58,861 nt of DNA from Clostridium sp. AF37-5 (GCF_003477605.1 NZ_QUDR01000018.1:1-58861); one strand, 5' to 3'; positions 33,088 through 40,697 are shown, numbered from the stretch's first letter. Notes: a model not told the origin generated them from the letters alone. Made by a program: numbers and translations.

Positions 33088-33261
33088 CTATGGATATACA
33101 CAGCCGATGTTAAAATTTTCTTCAAACCAACAATGGTCTGACACTTCCGGAACATCCACAATGATATGGTCATCATGCACTTCTGTTACTGTGCCGGAAT
33201 AGAATTTTTCGTCCAATCGGCATTCTACTTTTTGCCCTACATGAAATAAATTTTTAATCAT
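33088..33261 (-). CDS. Small SH3-like protein, 57 aa
   Basis: Start at 33261 (MIKNLFHVGQKVECRL) after AGGAGGTGGAGC; a longer frame would run through the terminator and promoter. FHVGQKVECRLDEKFYSG and VTEVHDDHIIVDV look like a short SH3-type barrel. Confidence 0.65.
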   Translation of the reverse strand: MIKNLFHVGQKVECRLDEKFYSGTVTEVHDDHIIVDVPEVSDHCWFEENFNIGCVYP

Positions 33262-33293
33262 GCTCCACCTCCTAATGTTTTTTAAGATATATT

Positions 33294-33306
33294 TAATATG
33301 TCTGTA
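33294..33306 (-). promoter_or_regulatory. Promoter element (TACAGACATATTA)
   Basis: One-mismatch copy 33 bases before the SH3-like gene. Confidence 0.75.
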
Positions 33307-33319
33307 TCCTTTTACATAT

Positions 33320-33347
33320 AAAAAAGACCCGGTTAAAAACCGAGCCT
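33320..33347 (-). terminator. Intrinsic terminator
   Basis: Minus strand GGCTCGGTT-TTT-AACCGGGTC followed by TTTTTT. Confidence 0.9.
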
Positions 33348-33364
33348 TTTCCAAATAACAATAT

Positions 33365-33526
33365 TTAAATTTCCTGATTCTTTTTAAAGCCAGTCATTTT
33401 TCTTCCACAATTCGGGCAATATGGTGTATCCATACAGCCATATGATTTATGGCATTTAGAACATTTACATTTTACTATTAAGGTAGGTTCTCGCCAGTAA
33501 ATCCATTTTGCTTTTTTCCTAAACAT
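33365..33526 (-). CDS. 53-aa zinc-ribbon protein
   Basis: ATG at 33526 (MFRKKAKWIYW) overlaps the end of the 104-aa gene. Two cysteine pairs, CKCSKC and CPNCGRK, make a classic zinc ribbon. Last gene of its operon. Similar mini-ribbons are frequent in phages and ICEs. Confidence 0.75.
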   Translation of the reverse strand: MFRKKAKWIYWREPTLIVKCKCSKCHKSYGCMDTPYCPNCGRKMTGFKKNQEI

Positions 33527-33840
33527 TATTGCTCCTTTCTTTTCACATTATCATCAGAAAGAAATTCAACATAACTTAATGCAAGAATCTCCTGCATAAA
33601 ATCATAAAACTTTTTAGTTACAATTACTTTTTCTGGTGAATAAACTAAATGGCCTTCATTAAATAATGTGCCTAAAATATCTATTTCCTCAGAATCCATC
33701 TTATTGTAACTCCAGCCTTGACAACCATTTTTTATTGAATAATCAATATAGGGATATAGTCTTAATTCTTTCTGACTAATTTCTCTTTTTAAAAATTTTA
33801 ACGCCTTTTGCTTTATCTCTTCTGTTAATATGTCTCTCAT
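33526..33840 (-). CDS. Hypothetical protein, 104 aa
   Basis: AAAGGAGTAATAATTA precedes the ATG. Soluble, mixed alpha/beta. Its first codons by chance resemble the promoter core (AGAGACATATTAAC). No known domain. Confidence 0.7.
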   Translation of the reverse strand: MRDILTEEIKQKALKFLKREISQKELRLYPYIDYSIKNGCQGWSYNKMDSEEIDILGTLFNEGHLVYSPEKVIVTKKFYDFMQEILALSYVEFLSDDNVKRKEQ

Positions 33841-33857
33841 TTAATTATTACTCCTTT

Positions 33858-34046
33858 CTAAATCATGATTAAATTAAAATCCTTATTAAATGTTTTCATA
33901 TCGGTTACATACCCACACTTATCTTCATCAATAAGTATCATATCTTCGCCACGCTTCATACATCTGTATTCATTGCCTTTTACAAAATTGCTAAACCGAT
34001 TATCCTCCATTAATACTTTTACATCATGCTTTGCCTTTGCTTTCAT
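33858..34046 (-). CDS. Hypothetical protein, 62 aa
   Basis: Start at 34046 (MKAKAKHDVKVLMED) has GGAGGAATGCAT upstream. Looks like a short SH3-like fold (FVKGNEYRCMKRGEDMILI) as found in other small phage proteins. Confidence 0.65.
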   Translation of the reverse strand: MKAKAKHDVKVLMEDNRFSNFVKGNEYRCMKRGEDMILIDEDKCGYVTDMKTFNKDFNLIMI

Positions 34047-34065
34047 ATGCATTCCTCCTATTTCC

Positions 34066-34398
34066 TTAAAGATAATTTTGAAAAAGATATTCTCTTGCGT
34101 ATTCATCTCCAAATTTTTTATACATCCATTTTCTGTAGTCTAATGTGCAATCACCGGAATGATGATATACTTTGACATCATAATCTGTGATTTCATAATC
34201 ATCGTCAACAACAATTGTTGCATTTGGGTCTTCTTTTAGCAATTCTTCCTCAAATTCTGGTATTTCTATATACCCTTCAAGGCTAATCGAATACTCATCT
34301 CTTGTAATGGTCAAGTTCTTAATTGTTGCATCTGAATCAGTGAATAAGCGATAAAGCTCTTTCAATTCATCATCTGTTAATTTGTTTGCATACTTCAT
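34066..34398 (-). CDS. Hypothetical acidic protein, 110 aa
   Basis: CAGGAGGAAACTATT precedes MKYANKLTDDELKELY. The N-terminal LTDDELKELYRLF helix recurs in small proteins of Clostridia mobile elements. Acidic overall. Function unknown. Confidence 0.75.
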   Translation of the reverse strand: MKYANKLTDDELKELYRLFTDSDATIKNLTITRDEYSISLEGYIEIPEFEEELLKEDPNATIVVDDDYEITDYDVKVYHHSGDCTLDYRKWMYKKFGDEYAREYLFQNYL

Positions 34399-34418
34399 AA
34401 TAGTTTCCTCCTGTTTTT

Positions 34419-34991
34419 CTATACAGATTCATAATTAAAACTGTTTGTTTTGCCTTGTAAATATTCAAGTATATCTATTCTACCTCCATACTTACAATGA
34501 ATTTTAATTAGCTTGCCCTGACTATATAACCATCTTGCTGCTGCGTACCTATGCCATCCATCCACAATAATAGGACGAGGAAGAATATAACCTCCATTAC
34601 ACTCGTTATCAATTTCAATATCCTTTATTTCATCTGGATGATTGATAAAGTAGATAATCCTTCCTATATGCCATTCTCTTGATTTGTGTTCTGTTACAGG
34701 ATACTTCCATGTATCTCCATATGGGCTAGATATTTCTGGCAGAGCTTTCTGAATAGCAGCGGATATATCATCTAAATAAATTTTCTTTGTCCCATCCCAC
34801 GACCAATATTCTGTTGGCAAAAATTCAATAAGACGGTCAATTTGAATAATATCTCCGTTATATTCTTTTAATGGTTCAAATTCTACTCCTTCTGAAACAA
34901 GCTCATTGTAAAAATCATTATTAGGAGTAGCATTAAGTTCTTCAATTAATTGTGGTAATACATCTCTCATTTTTTTAGCTACTTCATTCAT
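34419..34991 (-). CDS. ParB/sulfiredoxin-fold-like protein, 190 aa
   Basis: The segment RPIIVDGWHRYAAARWL (~residues 145-161) matches the ParB N-terminal motif (GxHR around the nucleotide-binding site), as in ParB-like nuclease or CTPase folds. The upstream part is unfamiliar and there is no HTH, so it is not a classic plasmid-partition ParB. It may be a nuclease or kinase of that fold. GAGGAGAAGTTTTAC precedes the ATG. Confidence 0.65.
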   Translation of the reverse strand: MNEVAKKMRDVLPQLIEELNATPNNDFYNELVSEGVEFEPLKEYNGDIIQIDRLIEFLPTEYWSWDGTKKIYLDDISAAIQKALPEISSPYGDTWKYPVTEHKSREWHIGRIIYFINHPDEIKDIEIDNECNGGYILPRPIIVDGWHRYAAARWLYSQGKLIKIHCKYGGRIDILEYLQGKTNSFNYESV

Positions 34992-35015
34992 GTAAAACTT
35001 CTCCTCATATCATAA

Positions 35016-35249
35016 TTATGCCCATTGCAGTAATGATGTTTTAATTTCATCCTCACAATTATTACAATCATTACCATCACATAAGCTGCAAGGATGTATT
35101 TTCATCCCACAATTTGTACATGTTATATATTCGTTCTTCATTGGATTATATTTAAAATCTGTCTCTCTGTTACAATGAGGGCACCATTCCGTCCCTTCAA
35201 ATTCTTGATTCAACAATTGTTTTTCTGTTTTTGTTAATTGTAAACTCAT
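35016..35249 (-). CDS. Zinc-ribbon protein, 77 aa
   Basis: Start at 35249 (MSLQLTKTEKQLLNQ) after GGAGGAAATTATT. Cysteine pairs CPHC, CTNC and CSLC plus CNNC could bind two zinc ions. The N-terminus is a helix. Function unknown. Confidence 0.75.
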   Translation of the reverse strand: MSLQLTKTEKQLLNQEFEGTEWCPHCNRETDFKYNPMKNEYITCTNCGMKIHPCSLCDGNDCNNCEDEIKTSLLQWA

Positions 35250-35396
35250 AATAATTTCCTCCTGTCTAATTCTAAACTTCCTTAATACAATAAAATTTTT
35301 TGGCTGTATAATCAATATATTTGGTATTATTGAATTTTTTTGATTGCTCTAATTTCATTTTTGTATGTCGTCCGGAGCAATATATCTAACTTATCA

Positions 35397-35882
35397 TCAA
35401 CCATTAAAGTACTCCCTTATCGCTTTAATTGTAATCTCGTTATTCTGATATGGAACATAAGCATCAATCCATGGTGACTGTCTATAAGTTAATGACACAA
35501 GATTTGTTGCCGAATAATCTGCAAATTTATCTACAACTCTTTCTATAAGGCTTTTGTCCTCATCTGCAATAATAGTATCCTCAAACTTGATTCTTTTAGC
35601 ATTCCATATATCCTTTTCATTAAACATGATATATGACTTGATTGTAGGTATGTCTCCACTTCCATATTGCTTATATTCATAATACGCTTCTGGAACAACG
35701 GGTCCAAAATCCCATGCTTCAATCTTCTCATCAAAACAAGCAGAATGGTCTTTCTTTTTTATCAAAAAATATGCTTGAATAAAATAAAGCACTTTTTGAA
35801 GTTTCAAATTAGAAATTCCATAATCACGCTCGTTACTATAATTAATAACAAAACGACAAACATCTAAAACCTTATAACTCAT
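35397..35882 (-). CDS. Panacea (DUF4065/GepA-like) domain protein
   Basis: 161 aa and a textbook Panacea protein: ISNLKLQKVLYFIQAYFLI, then EAWDFGPVVPEAYYEYKQYG, with a C-terminal TYRQSPWIDAY. The family includes promiscuous antitoxins and the phage-associated GepA. It is distinct from the copy at 22161. The downstream 77-aa ribbon protein or upstream 181-aa protein would be partner candidates; neither is a known toxin. Confidence 0.88.
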   Translation of the reverse strand: MSYKVLDVCRFVINYSNERDYGISNLKLQKVLYFIQAYFLIKKKDHSACFDEKIEAWDFGPVVPEAYYEYKQYGSGDIPTIKSYIMFNEKDIWNAKRIKFEDTIIADEDKSLIERVVDKFADYSATNLVSLTYRQSPWIDAYVPYQNNEITIKAIREYFNG

Positions 35883-35959
35883 TATCTCGACCTCTTTCCT
35901 CTATAATTCCATATTATATTACTTAATAATCTTTAATTAAATTTTCCCCCTGTTCAATT

Positions 35960-36505
35960 CTAAACTTCCTTAATACAGGAAAACTTTTTGGCAGAATAAT
36001 CAATGTGATAATCATGAAAAACACTATAACCATAAAGTTCTCCAGTTTCATTATCTTCGCTGATTTCTTCAAATGATTCCGTCCCGTAGTCACGAGTTTC
36101 TACGGCAAGAAATGCCGTTTGCACATCCTCTAAAATCAAGCGAAACAGCTCTCTTTTTGTTTCTTCTTTTGTTCCCTTAAAACGATAAAGCTTTGCACCG
36201 CCATCGGCTTCAGAGTTACAAATTCCAATAATCCATTCGGAAGACATTATATTATTTTGAATTGTCTTCCAAATATCCTCAGTTCCGGATACCGGAATCG
36301 TAATATCATCCATTTCTATTGAATCTCCCTGTTCCGGATTGAACGAAAAAATCACTCTTTTTCCTCTAAAATTAATTTCCGATTGGGCGACCGGATGCGG
36401 GCAATGAGCGTTTAAACCTCTTCCCTCTTCTCCTTCTCCTGTCATAACAAGATGCGTGATAATATCCATTACTTCACTTTTTGTAAATTCAATTTCCATT
36501 TCCAT
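35960..36505 (-). CDS. Hypothetical acidic protein, 181 aa
   Basis: Start at 36505 (MEMEIEFTKSEV) after AAGGAGAGAAATA. No motif recognised; an acidic C-terminal half. Immediately precedes the Panacea gene in the operon. Confidence 0.75.
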   Translation of the reverse strand: MEMEIEFTKSEVMDIITHLVMTGEGEEGRGLNAHCPHPVAQSEINFRGKRVIFSFNPEQGDSIEMDDITIPVSGTEDIWKTIQNNIMSSEWIIGICNSEADGGAKLYRFKGTKEETKRELFRLILEDVQTAFLAVETRDYGTESFEEISEDNETGELYGYSVFHDYHIDYSAKKFSCIKEV

Positions 36506-36506
36506 A

Positions 36507-36779
36507 TTATTTCTCTCCTTTTTCTGCAAGCATTTTTTGAATTTCATCTACCTTAATACTGTTCTTACTAGTAAAATCTTTTGTATACACATTTGCATAT
36601 GTATAAATGTCGATTTTCTTTTTGTCTGTTTCTGATTTACATTCGACAGATGTGATGTCAATAGAGACACCATCTTTTGTTTCAAATACAATGTGAATCC
36701 CATCATAATTAGGGTCCGCATTTCTTCTGGCGACTAAATAGCCGTCATTTACTGGTACTCTAATTTCATTTTCATTCAT
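36507..36779 (-). CDS. Hypothetical protein, 90 aa
   Basis: AAGGAGGACTTAAA precedes MNENEIRVPVNDG. First gene of a nine-gene operon. Predicted beta-rich with a terminal helix. No family recognised. Confidence 0.7.
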   Translation of the reverse strand: MNENEIRVPVNDGYLVARRNADPNYDGIHIVFETKDGVSIDITSVECKSETDKKKIDIYTYANVYTKDFTSKNSIKVDEIQKMLAEKGEK

Positions 36780-36835
36780 TTTAAGTCCTCCTTGTTATTT
36801 GGTTTTATTTACTCCTATTTTTTCTAAGATATATT

Positions 36836-36848
36836 TAATATGTCTGTT
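36836..36848 (-). promoter_or_regulatory. AACAGACATATTA promoter element
   Basis: Perfect copy 57 bases before the start at 36779. Confidence 0.8.
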
Positions 36849-36862
36849 TTAAGAATAACAAG

Positions 36863-36895
36863 AAAAACCACCAATCTTTTGCTGACTGGTGGTTT
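36863..36895 (-). terminator. Intrinsic terminator
   Basis: Minus strand AACCACCA-GTCAGCAAAAGAT-TGGTGGTT followed by a T-rich run. Confidence 0.85.
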
Positions 36896-36919
36896 ACAAA
36901 TGCAATTAAATATATTTTT

Positions 36920-37510
36920 TTACTCCGGAGCCCATCCATAATATTCATAACGAGCCATTTCCAGTACCATGATTTTGTCATTGGTCTTTCTTTGAGTCCT
37001 TTTTTGAATTTTTTGCTCTCCAATACACTTCCAATACTTGTCTTTTTTCACAATGTAATAAGAGCCCACATATTTTGCCTTTCTTAATTCTTCACAAGCC
37101 AGAGCTTTCATATCTCGAACTGACCCTTCGGCAATTACGGTAAAGCAATTTAAGCTGAATTTTAACAATACAGATGGTTTTTTGACCTTATACAAATATC
37201 TTTGTAAAAAAGATGGTGTCGCGCCATTGTCTTTTATTTTAGCTTGACGTATAGAATAACCTACGTTGCCAATTTTAACAATTTCCCCCTCTCTTTTACC
37301 TAACACATCCATTCTTTCATGAATATACTTTCGCAAAGAAAGCTTTGGGAGAGAAGTAAAATCGCCTTTATATGTAAAACTTACACAATTAGGACCTCCA
37401 CTATAGCCTTCTTGATAGCCATATTCTTCCGTATATGCTTTTTGCACTTCTTCAATTCCTGTTTTCCAATCCGTAGAAACATATGTTCCTTCTATGTTAC
37501 AAGCACCCAT
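36920..37510 (-). CDS. Hypothetical basic protein, 196 aa
   Basis: ATAGGAGGTCAACAA precedes MGACNIEGTYVSTDW. The C-terminus is basic (KIQKRTQRKTND). No known family. Last gene of the operon that carries the PARG-like protein. Confidence 0.75.
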   Translation of the reverse strand: MGACNIEGTYVSTDWKTGIEEVQKAYTEEYGYQEGYSGGPNCVSFTYKGDFTSLPKLSLRKYIHERMDVLGKREGEIVKIGNVGYSIRQAKIKDNGATPSFLQRYLYKVKKPSVLLKFSLNCFTVIAEGSVRDMKALACEELRKAKYVGSYYIVKKDKYWKCIGEQKIQKRTQRKTNDKIMVLEMARYEYYGWAPE

Positions 37511-37537
37511 TTGTTGACCTCCTATTTTATATTATTT

Positions 37538-37831
37538 TTAATTAAAATATTTCTTTAAATTTCTCATAATTGCCATCTTTTCCCTGTGGAATAGCAAAAA
37601 CAACTTCCATCCATAAGAATCATAGTAATACCATTTTGTCCCATTCTTTCTTTGGATAGCAACCGCATCGCCCATAGATACAGAATGCACGTTGTAATCA
37701 ACCGGTTTGCTTTGATTGAATCGCATAAAAAGTTTATCCAATACAATCTCATCATTTTCGTTGACCTTTTCTAACCTCTATGGGAGGAAAGCATAATCCG
37801 CGTCTATCTGATAAATAAAAATCTGACTCAT
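37538..37831 (-). pseudogene. Disrupted YodL-like gene with a foreign 3' tail
   Basis: The original start is at 37831 (MSQIFIYQIDADYAFLP) with a good GGAGGAATTATT. An in-frame TAG is codon 18 (37780-37778). Beyond it the frame continues as a YodL-type domain (VDYNVHSVSMGDAVAIQRK, WYYYDSYGWK). The last ~17 codons come, out of frame, from a 50-base duplicate of the 3' end of the PARG-like gene at 38811. The gene therefore has both a nonsense change and a chimeric end. Restart at the ATG at 37723 could still make a short product. Confidence 0.75.
37551..37600 (-). repeat. 50-base duplicate of 38862-38911
   Basis: Differs at three positions from the 3' part of the PARG-like gene; read in another frame here. 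Shows a recombination or gene-conversion scar. Confidence 0.85.
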
Positions 37832-37859
37832 AATAATTCCTCCTTGATTTTTGAAAGTA

Positions 37860-38777
37860 TTAGTATTCAGTAAATTCTCCATCTACCAACTTGTAAAATG
37901 TATCTTCTTTGATGCGTTCTCCGTCTACATATTCCGTCTTAACACATTTAGGGGTCCAAGTATGACCATCTTTTTCATTCCATTCAGCAAGAGTTATCCA
38001 GCTACCCTTTTTAGCTCTTGCAATAGAGCTATACCCTGCCGCCATAACAACAGAATGATAGCCCTCTGATGTAATCTTTGCGAAATCTCCACTACTGCCA
38101 ATCCGTGCGGAATCTCCACGACTGCCAATCTGTGCGGAATTTCCGCTACTACCAATCTTTGTGAAATTTCCACTACTGCCAATCCGCGCGGAATCTCCAC
38201 TACTACCAATCTTTGCGAAATGACCGTTACTACCAATCTGTGCGGAATTTCCACTACTACCAATCTGCGCGAAACTTCCACTACTACCAATCTGTGCGGA
38301 ATCTCCATTACTGCCAATCTTTGCGTGACTTCCACTACTGCCAATCTTTGCGTAATTTCCGCTACTACCAATCTGTGCAAATTTTCCGTTACTACCAATC
38401 TGTGCGAAATTATTACCATTGTCATTTTCTGCATTGTTTTCGTTTTCCTCAATCGTCTTTTCCAAAGTAAAATTTATGCAAGCCTTAATAAATTCTTTTA
38501 AACCTAATTTTGCTTTAATGTGGAGTTTATTAGTTGCACTTTTGTTTTCTTCTCTAAAAATTTTTCCTAACGGTTCAACTTCTGCAAATTCCGAAATCTC
38601 GCCACTCTCGTTTACAAGAGGATAATAATTTAATACGTCAAACGGATTTTCACAGTAGTGCATTACACCGGCTTTACATATCTCACTCCCATTTTCTTCA
38701 TATATTGTATTTTCTTCGTACTGTTTACCGTTACAGGTAAAATCTGGATTAAATGCTTTATATCCTTTATTATTCAT
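37860..38777 (-). CDS. DUF7666-like protein with nine-residue solenoid repeats, 305 aa
   Basis: The N-terminal ~60 residues (GYKAFNPDFTCNGKQYEE, ICKAGVMHYCENPFDVLNYY) match a domain frequent in phage proteins (DUF7666 by recollection). Residues 124-240 are 13 near-perfect nine-residue units of type FAQIGSSGN, expected to form a narrow beta-solenoid. The C-terminal ~60 residues resume non-repeat sequence. GGAGGTTTTATT precedes the start. Repeat solenoids can mimic DNA (as pentapeptide repeats do) or bind ligands; the role here is unknown. Confidence 0.8.
   Translation of the reverse strand: MNNKGYKAFNPDFTCNGKQYEENTIYEENGSEICKAGVMHYCENPFDVLNYYPLVNESGEISEFAEVEPLGKIFREENKSATNKLHIKAKLGLKEFIKACINFTLEKTIEENENNAENDNGNNFAQIGSNGKFAQIGSSGNYAKIGSSGSHAKIGSNGDSAQIGSSGSFAQIGSSGNSAQIGSNGHFAKIGSSGDSARIGSSGNFTKIGSSGNSAQIGSRGDSARIGSSGDFAKITSEGYHSVVMAAGYSSIARAKKGSWITLAEWNEKDGHTWTPKCVKTEYVDGERIKEDTFYKLVDGEFTEY
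38058..38408 (-). repeat. Thirteen tandem 27-bp coding repeats
   Basis: Each unit encodes nine residues with invariant I-G-S at its centre. DNA identity between units is high, which makes the array prone to slippage and length change. Confidence 0.9.
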
Positions 38778-38810
38778 AATAAAACCTCCTTAAATTTTGT
38801 CGTTTCTATA

Positions 38811-39632
38811 CTATTTTTTGTTATATTTTTGATTTTTGTTCTTCATGTTCTGCCGCCATACTTCTTTAAATTTCTCATAATTGCCGTCTTTTCCTTGCGG
38901 AATAGCAAAAATGACCTTGTGAAATACATTTTTAAATTTGTTTTCTAAATTATCCTTAAATACCTGAGCCACTTCTGCTGCATCTTGTCCAAAAACTCCA
39001 CATCCAAAAGCTCCTAAAATTAAATTTTCGACTTCATTTTCCTTCGCAATGTTTAAAACGAACTCAATACGGCTCTTTAGCGCTTTGCTATTTTCTTCCT
39101 TTGTTGCGCATCCATATCTCTGTGCAACAGAATAATTCGGCGCTGCGCATGTAATTACATCACAAAATCTTGCGCTATATCCGCGGAAATATACATTGGG
39201 CGAATACAAAGCTTTATTACGATACAATCCACCATTTAAGTCCTTTCTGTTTTCTGCGTAGTAATTGTCCTCAAATTTACTCAACACATTGAACAGCGTA
39301 GACTTATGGCACAAACATTCTTCCTGCGCACGGCTTCCCTGTAAAAAGCCGCCACCCGGATACTTATAAGATGCAAAATTAAGAACAGCGGTAGGACTCG
39401 GCGCGCTATATTCCATGATGGCGCTAACGCTATCTATGGGTTCGACAATAATTTCGCACTTATCGCTTTTGCTTACAGCATCATCAAATACAAAGTTTTC
39501 CGAATAGATTTTTGTTTCCATCGCCACACGAGAAATATTTTCTGAATAATATTTTCTCATCTGCTCTTCATGTTCTGCTGCTTCTTTTGCTCTTTGACTT
39601 TTTCCAGTCCAATAAAAACTATTTCTTCCCAT
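38811..39632 (-). CDS. TIGR02452/DUF2263 microbial PARG-type protein
   Basis: Start at 39632 (MGRNSFYWTGKS) after AAAGGAGAGTAAAT. 273 aa. The core FASYKYPGGGFLQGSRAQEECLCHKSTL is the signature of the bacterial poly(ADP-ribose) glycohydrolase/macrodomain family (GGG loop plus the catalytic QEE). It is followed by DVITCAAPNY and LILGAFGCGVFGQ. These enzymes hydrolyse ADP-ribose linkages. On a mobile element it could reverse defensive ADP-ribosylation or handle NAD-derived signals, which is inference. Confidence 0.9.
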   Translation of the reverse strand: MGRNSFYWTGKSQRAKEAAEHEEQMRKYYSENISRVAMETKIYSENFVFDDAVSKSDKCEIIVEPIDSVSAIMEYSAPSPTAVLNFASYKYPGGGFLQGSRAQEECLCHKSTLFNVLSKFEDNYYAENRKDLNGGLYRNKALYSPNVYFRGYSARFCDVITCAAPNYSVAQRYGCATKEENSKALKSRIEFVLNIAKENEVENLILGAFGCGVFGQDAAEVAQVFKDNLENKFKNVFHKVIFAIPQGKDGNYEKFKEVWRQNMKNKNQKYNKK

Positions 39633-39634
39633 AT

Positions 39635-39988
39635 TTACTCTCCTTTTTCGTTTGGAACTGCCGGTCTCGGCATCCAATATTTAACATAACTTCCTTTTTT
39701 CTTTCCACCAAAGTGACCTTTTTCCCGGTACTCATTTGGCTCATACCATGGCGCAACTGTTGCTCCACCACTTTCGCCCAATACAAGATATGTTCCTGCT
39801 TTATCGGGCAGTCGGTCCCTTACTGAAATCCATTGAGTATTTTTTTGATTTTCATACTTATACAGTTTCTTTAACGGTTCCTGCATAGCAAGATTTGCTT
39901 CAGCAGAAGCTTCTCCATACATATACACTTCCTTAACTGGACAATCCGGATAGAGTTTTGACAAATTAATTTTTTTTACTAAATGCAT
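39635..39988 (-). CDS. DUF551-domain protein, 117 aa
   Basis: The C-terminal half TQWISVRDRLPDKAGTYLVLGE ... YVKYWMPRPAVP is a complete DUF551 unit. The N-terminal 50 residues are basic and helical. It ends 2 bases before the PARG-like gene starts. Function of DUF551 is unknown; it is abundant in phages. Confidence 0.85.
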   Translation of the reverse strand: MHLVKKINLSKLYPDCPVKEVYMYGEASAEANLAMQEPLKKLYKYENQKNTQWISVRDRLPDKAGTYLVLGESGGATVAPWYEPNEYREKGHFGGKKKGSYVKYWMPRPAVPNEKGE

Positions 39989-40091
39989 AAAAAACCTCCT
40001 TTTAACATTTTTTCATATTTGTTTAATTTATAACGGTTATTGATTTCCTCCTTTTCAATTGCATACTCCATTTATTGGTTTTAGATACATT

Positions 40092-40104
40092 TAATATGTC
40101 TGTT
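40092..40104 (-). promoter_or_regulatory. AACAGACATATTA promoter element
   Basis: Perfect copy 104 bases before the DUF551 gene. The leader holds a 30-codon frame without a ribosome site. Confidence 0.75.
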
Positions 40105-40131
40105 AACCAAACTTCTTAATTAATAAACAGA

Positions 40132-40158
40132 AGAAACTGCCGCGTAATTACGGCAGCC
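40132..40158 (-). terminator. Intrinsic terminator
   Basis: Minus strand CTGCCG-TAATTACG-CGGCAG followed by TTTCTTC. Confidence 0.75.
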
Positions 40159-40184
40159 TTTGTAATTTACTTTTAAGTTATTAT

Positions 40185-40349
40185 TTACAAATTAATTAAC
40201 GCATAAAGAATAATATAAAATACAGCTGGTCCAATAAAGACAAGGCTCAAAAACGTAAATTCCTCCACATCTGCACCGATACAAAGAGCTATAATTCCAG
40301 CTATTACTAAAATAATTCCAATTATAAAAAATATCATTCCTAAATCCAT
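40185..40349 (-). CDS. 54-aa two-helix membrane miniprotein
   Basis: ATG at 40349 (MDLGMIFFIIGIILV) after AGGAGGACTTAGAT, the same leader as the paralogue at 16837. Two membrane helices separated by GADVEEF. Third member of the miniprotein family; the overlapping frame in another register has no such hydrophobic pattern. Function unknown. Confidence 0.7.
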   Translation of the reverse strand: MDLGMIFFIIGIILVIAGIIALCIGADVEEFTFLSLVFIGPAVFYIILYALINL

Positions 40350-40410
40350 ATCTAAGTCCTCCTAGCTCATTTTCCAATATGCAACCATAGTTTCGTTTTC
40401 AACCTCAACT

Positions 40411-40573
40411 TTAGCCTAAGTCTTTAATTAAGGTCGGCTTTCCAACATACTCACCAGATGCAAATATATCATAGACATATCTTTGGACTTATACTGACTT
40501 TCTATATCTGTTACCTTAACTTCGCCTGTGCTTTTATTCCACACGTGTGCAGTGCTTTCTTGAAAACTAGTTT
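40411..40573 (-). pseudogene. Remnant of a small gene with a frameshift
   Basis: One frame reads AHVWNKSTGEVKVTDIESQ and, after a one-base shift near 40495, another continues VYDIFASGEYVGKPTLIKD to a TAA. There is no start codon. It looks like the 3' end of a decayed gene next to the tRNA-like sequence. Confidence 0.45.
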
Positions 40574-40596
40574 GTCATCCTAGCGCTTAGGCTTAA

Positions 40597-40657
40597 TGCG
40601 AAGTGGTGGAGTCGAACCACACTTATTGTAAAAGACACCTACTTGCCTTGACTCCGC
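40597..40657 (-). tRNA. 61-nt tRNA-like sequence lacking an anticodon arm
   Basis: The acceptor GCGGAGT/ACTTCGC pairs fully (one G-U). The T arm GTGG-TTCGACT-CCAC is intact and a D-type hairpin AAGGC-AAGTAGGT-GTCTT contains the GG of a D loop. Only ~10 bases then separate D and T arms, so no anticodon arm fits. It is either a deletion remnant or a non-decoding tRNA mimic. It lies between protein genes, far from the tRNA island. Confidence 0.5.
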
Positions 40658-40697
40658 CAAATTACTATATTCAACTCCTTAACAAATCTTCTATTCT

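Noticed and set aside
33826..33840. Promoter-like core (AGAGACATATTAAC) at the start of the 104-aa gene
   Set aside because: It consists of the first codons of a well-supported gene, has no upstream box, and no terminator precedes it; chance similarity.
37778..37780. Possible recoded TAG (amber readthrough) in the YodL-like gene
   Set aside because: Several genes here end properly at TAG (23388, 25506, 17050) and no tRNA with a CTA anticodon is visible; a nonsense mutation is simpler.
38058..38408. CRISPR-like array
   Set aside because: The 27-bp units are directly adjacent without unique spacers and keep an open coding frame; it is a protein repeat.
40011..40080. 30-codon frame before the DUF551 gene
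   Set aside because: No ribosome site upstream of its ATG and it merely overlaps the leader of the next gene.
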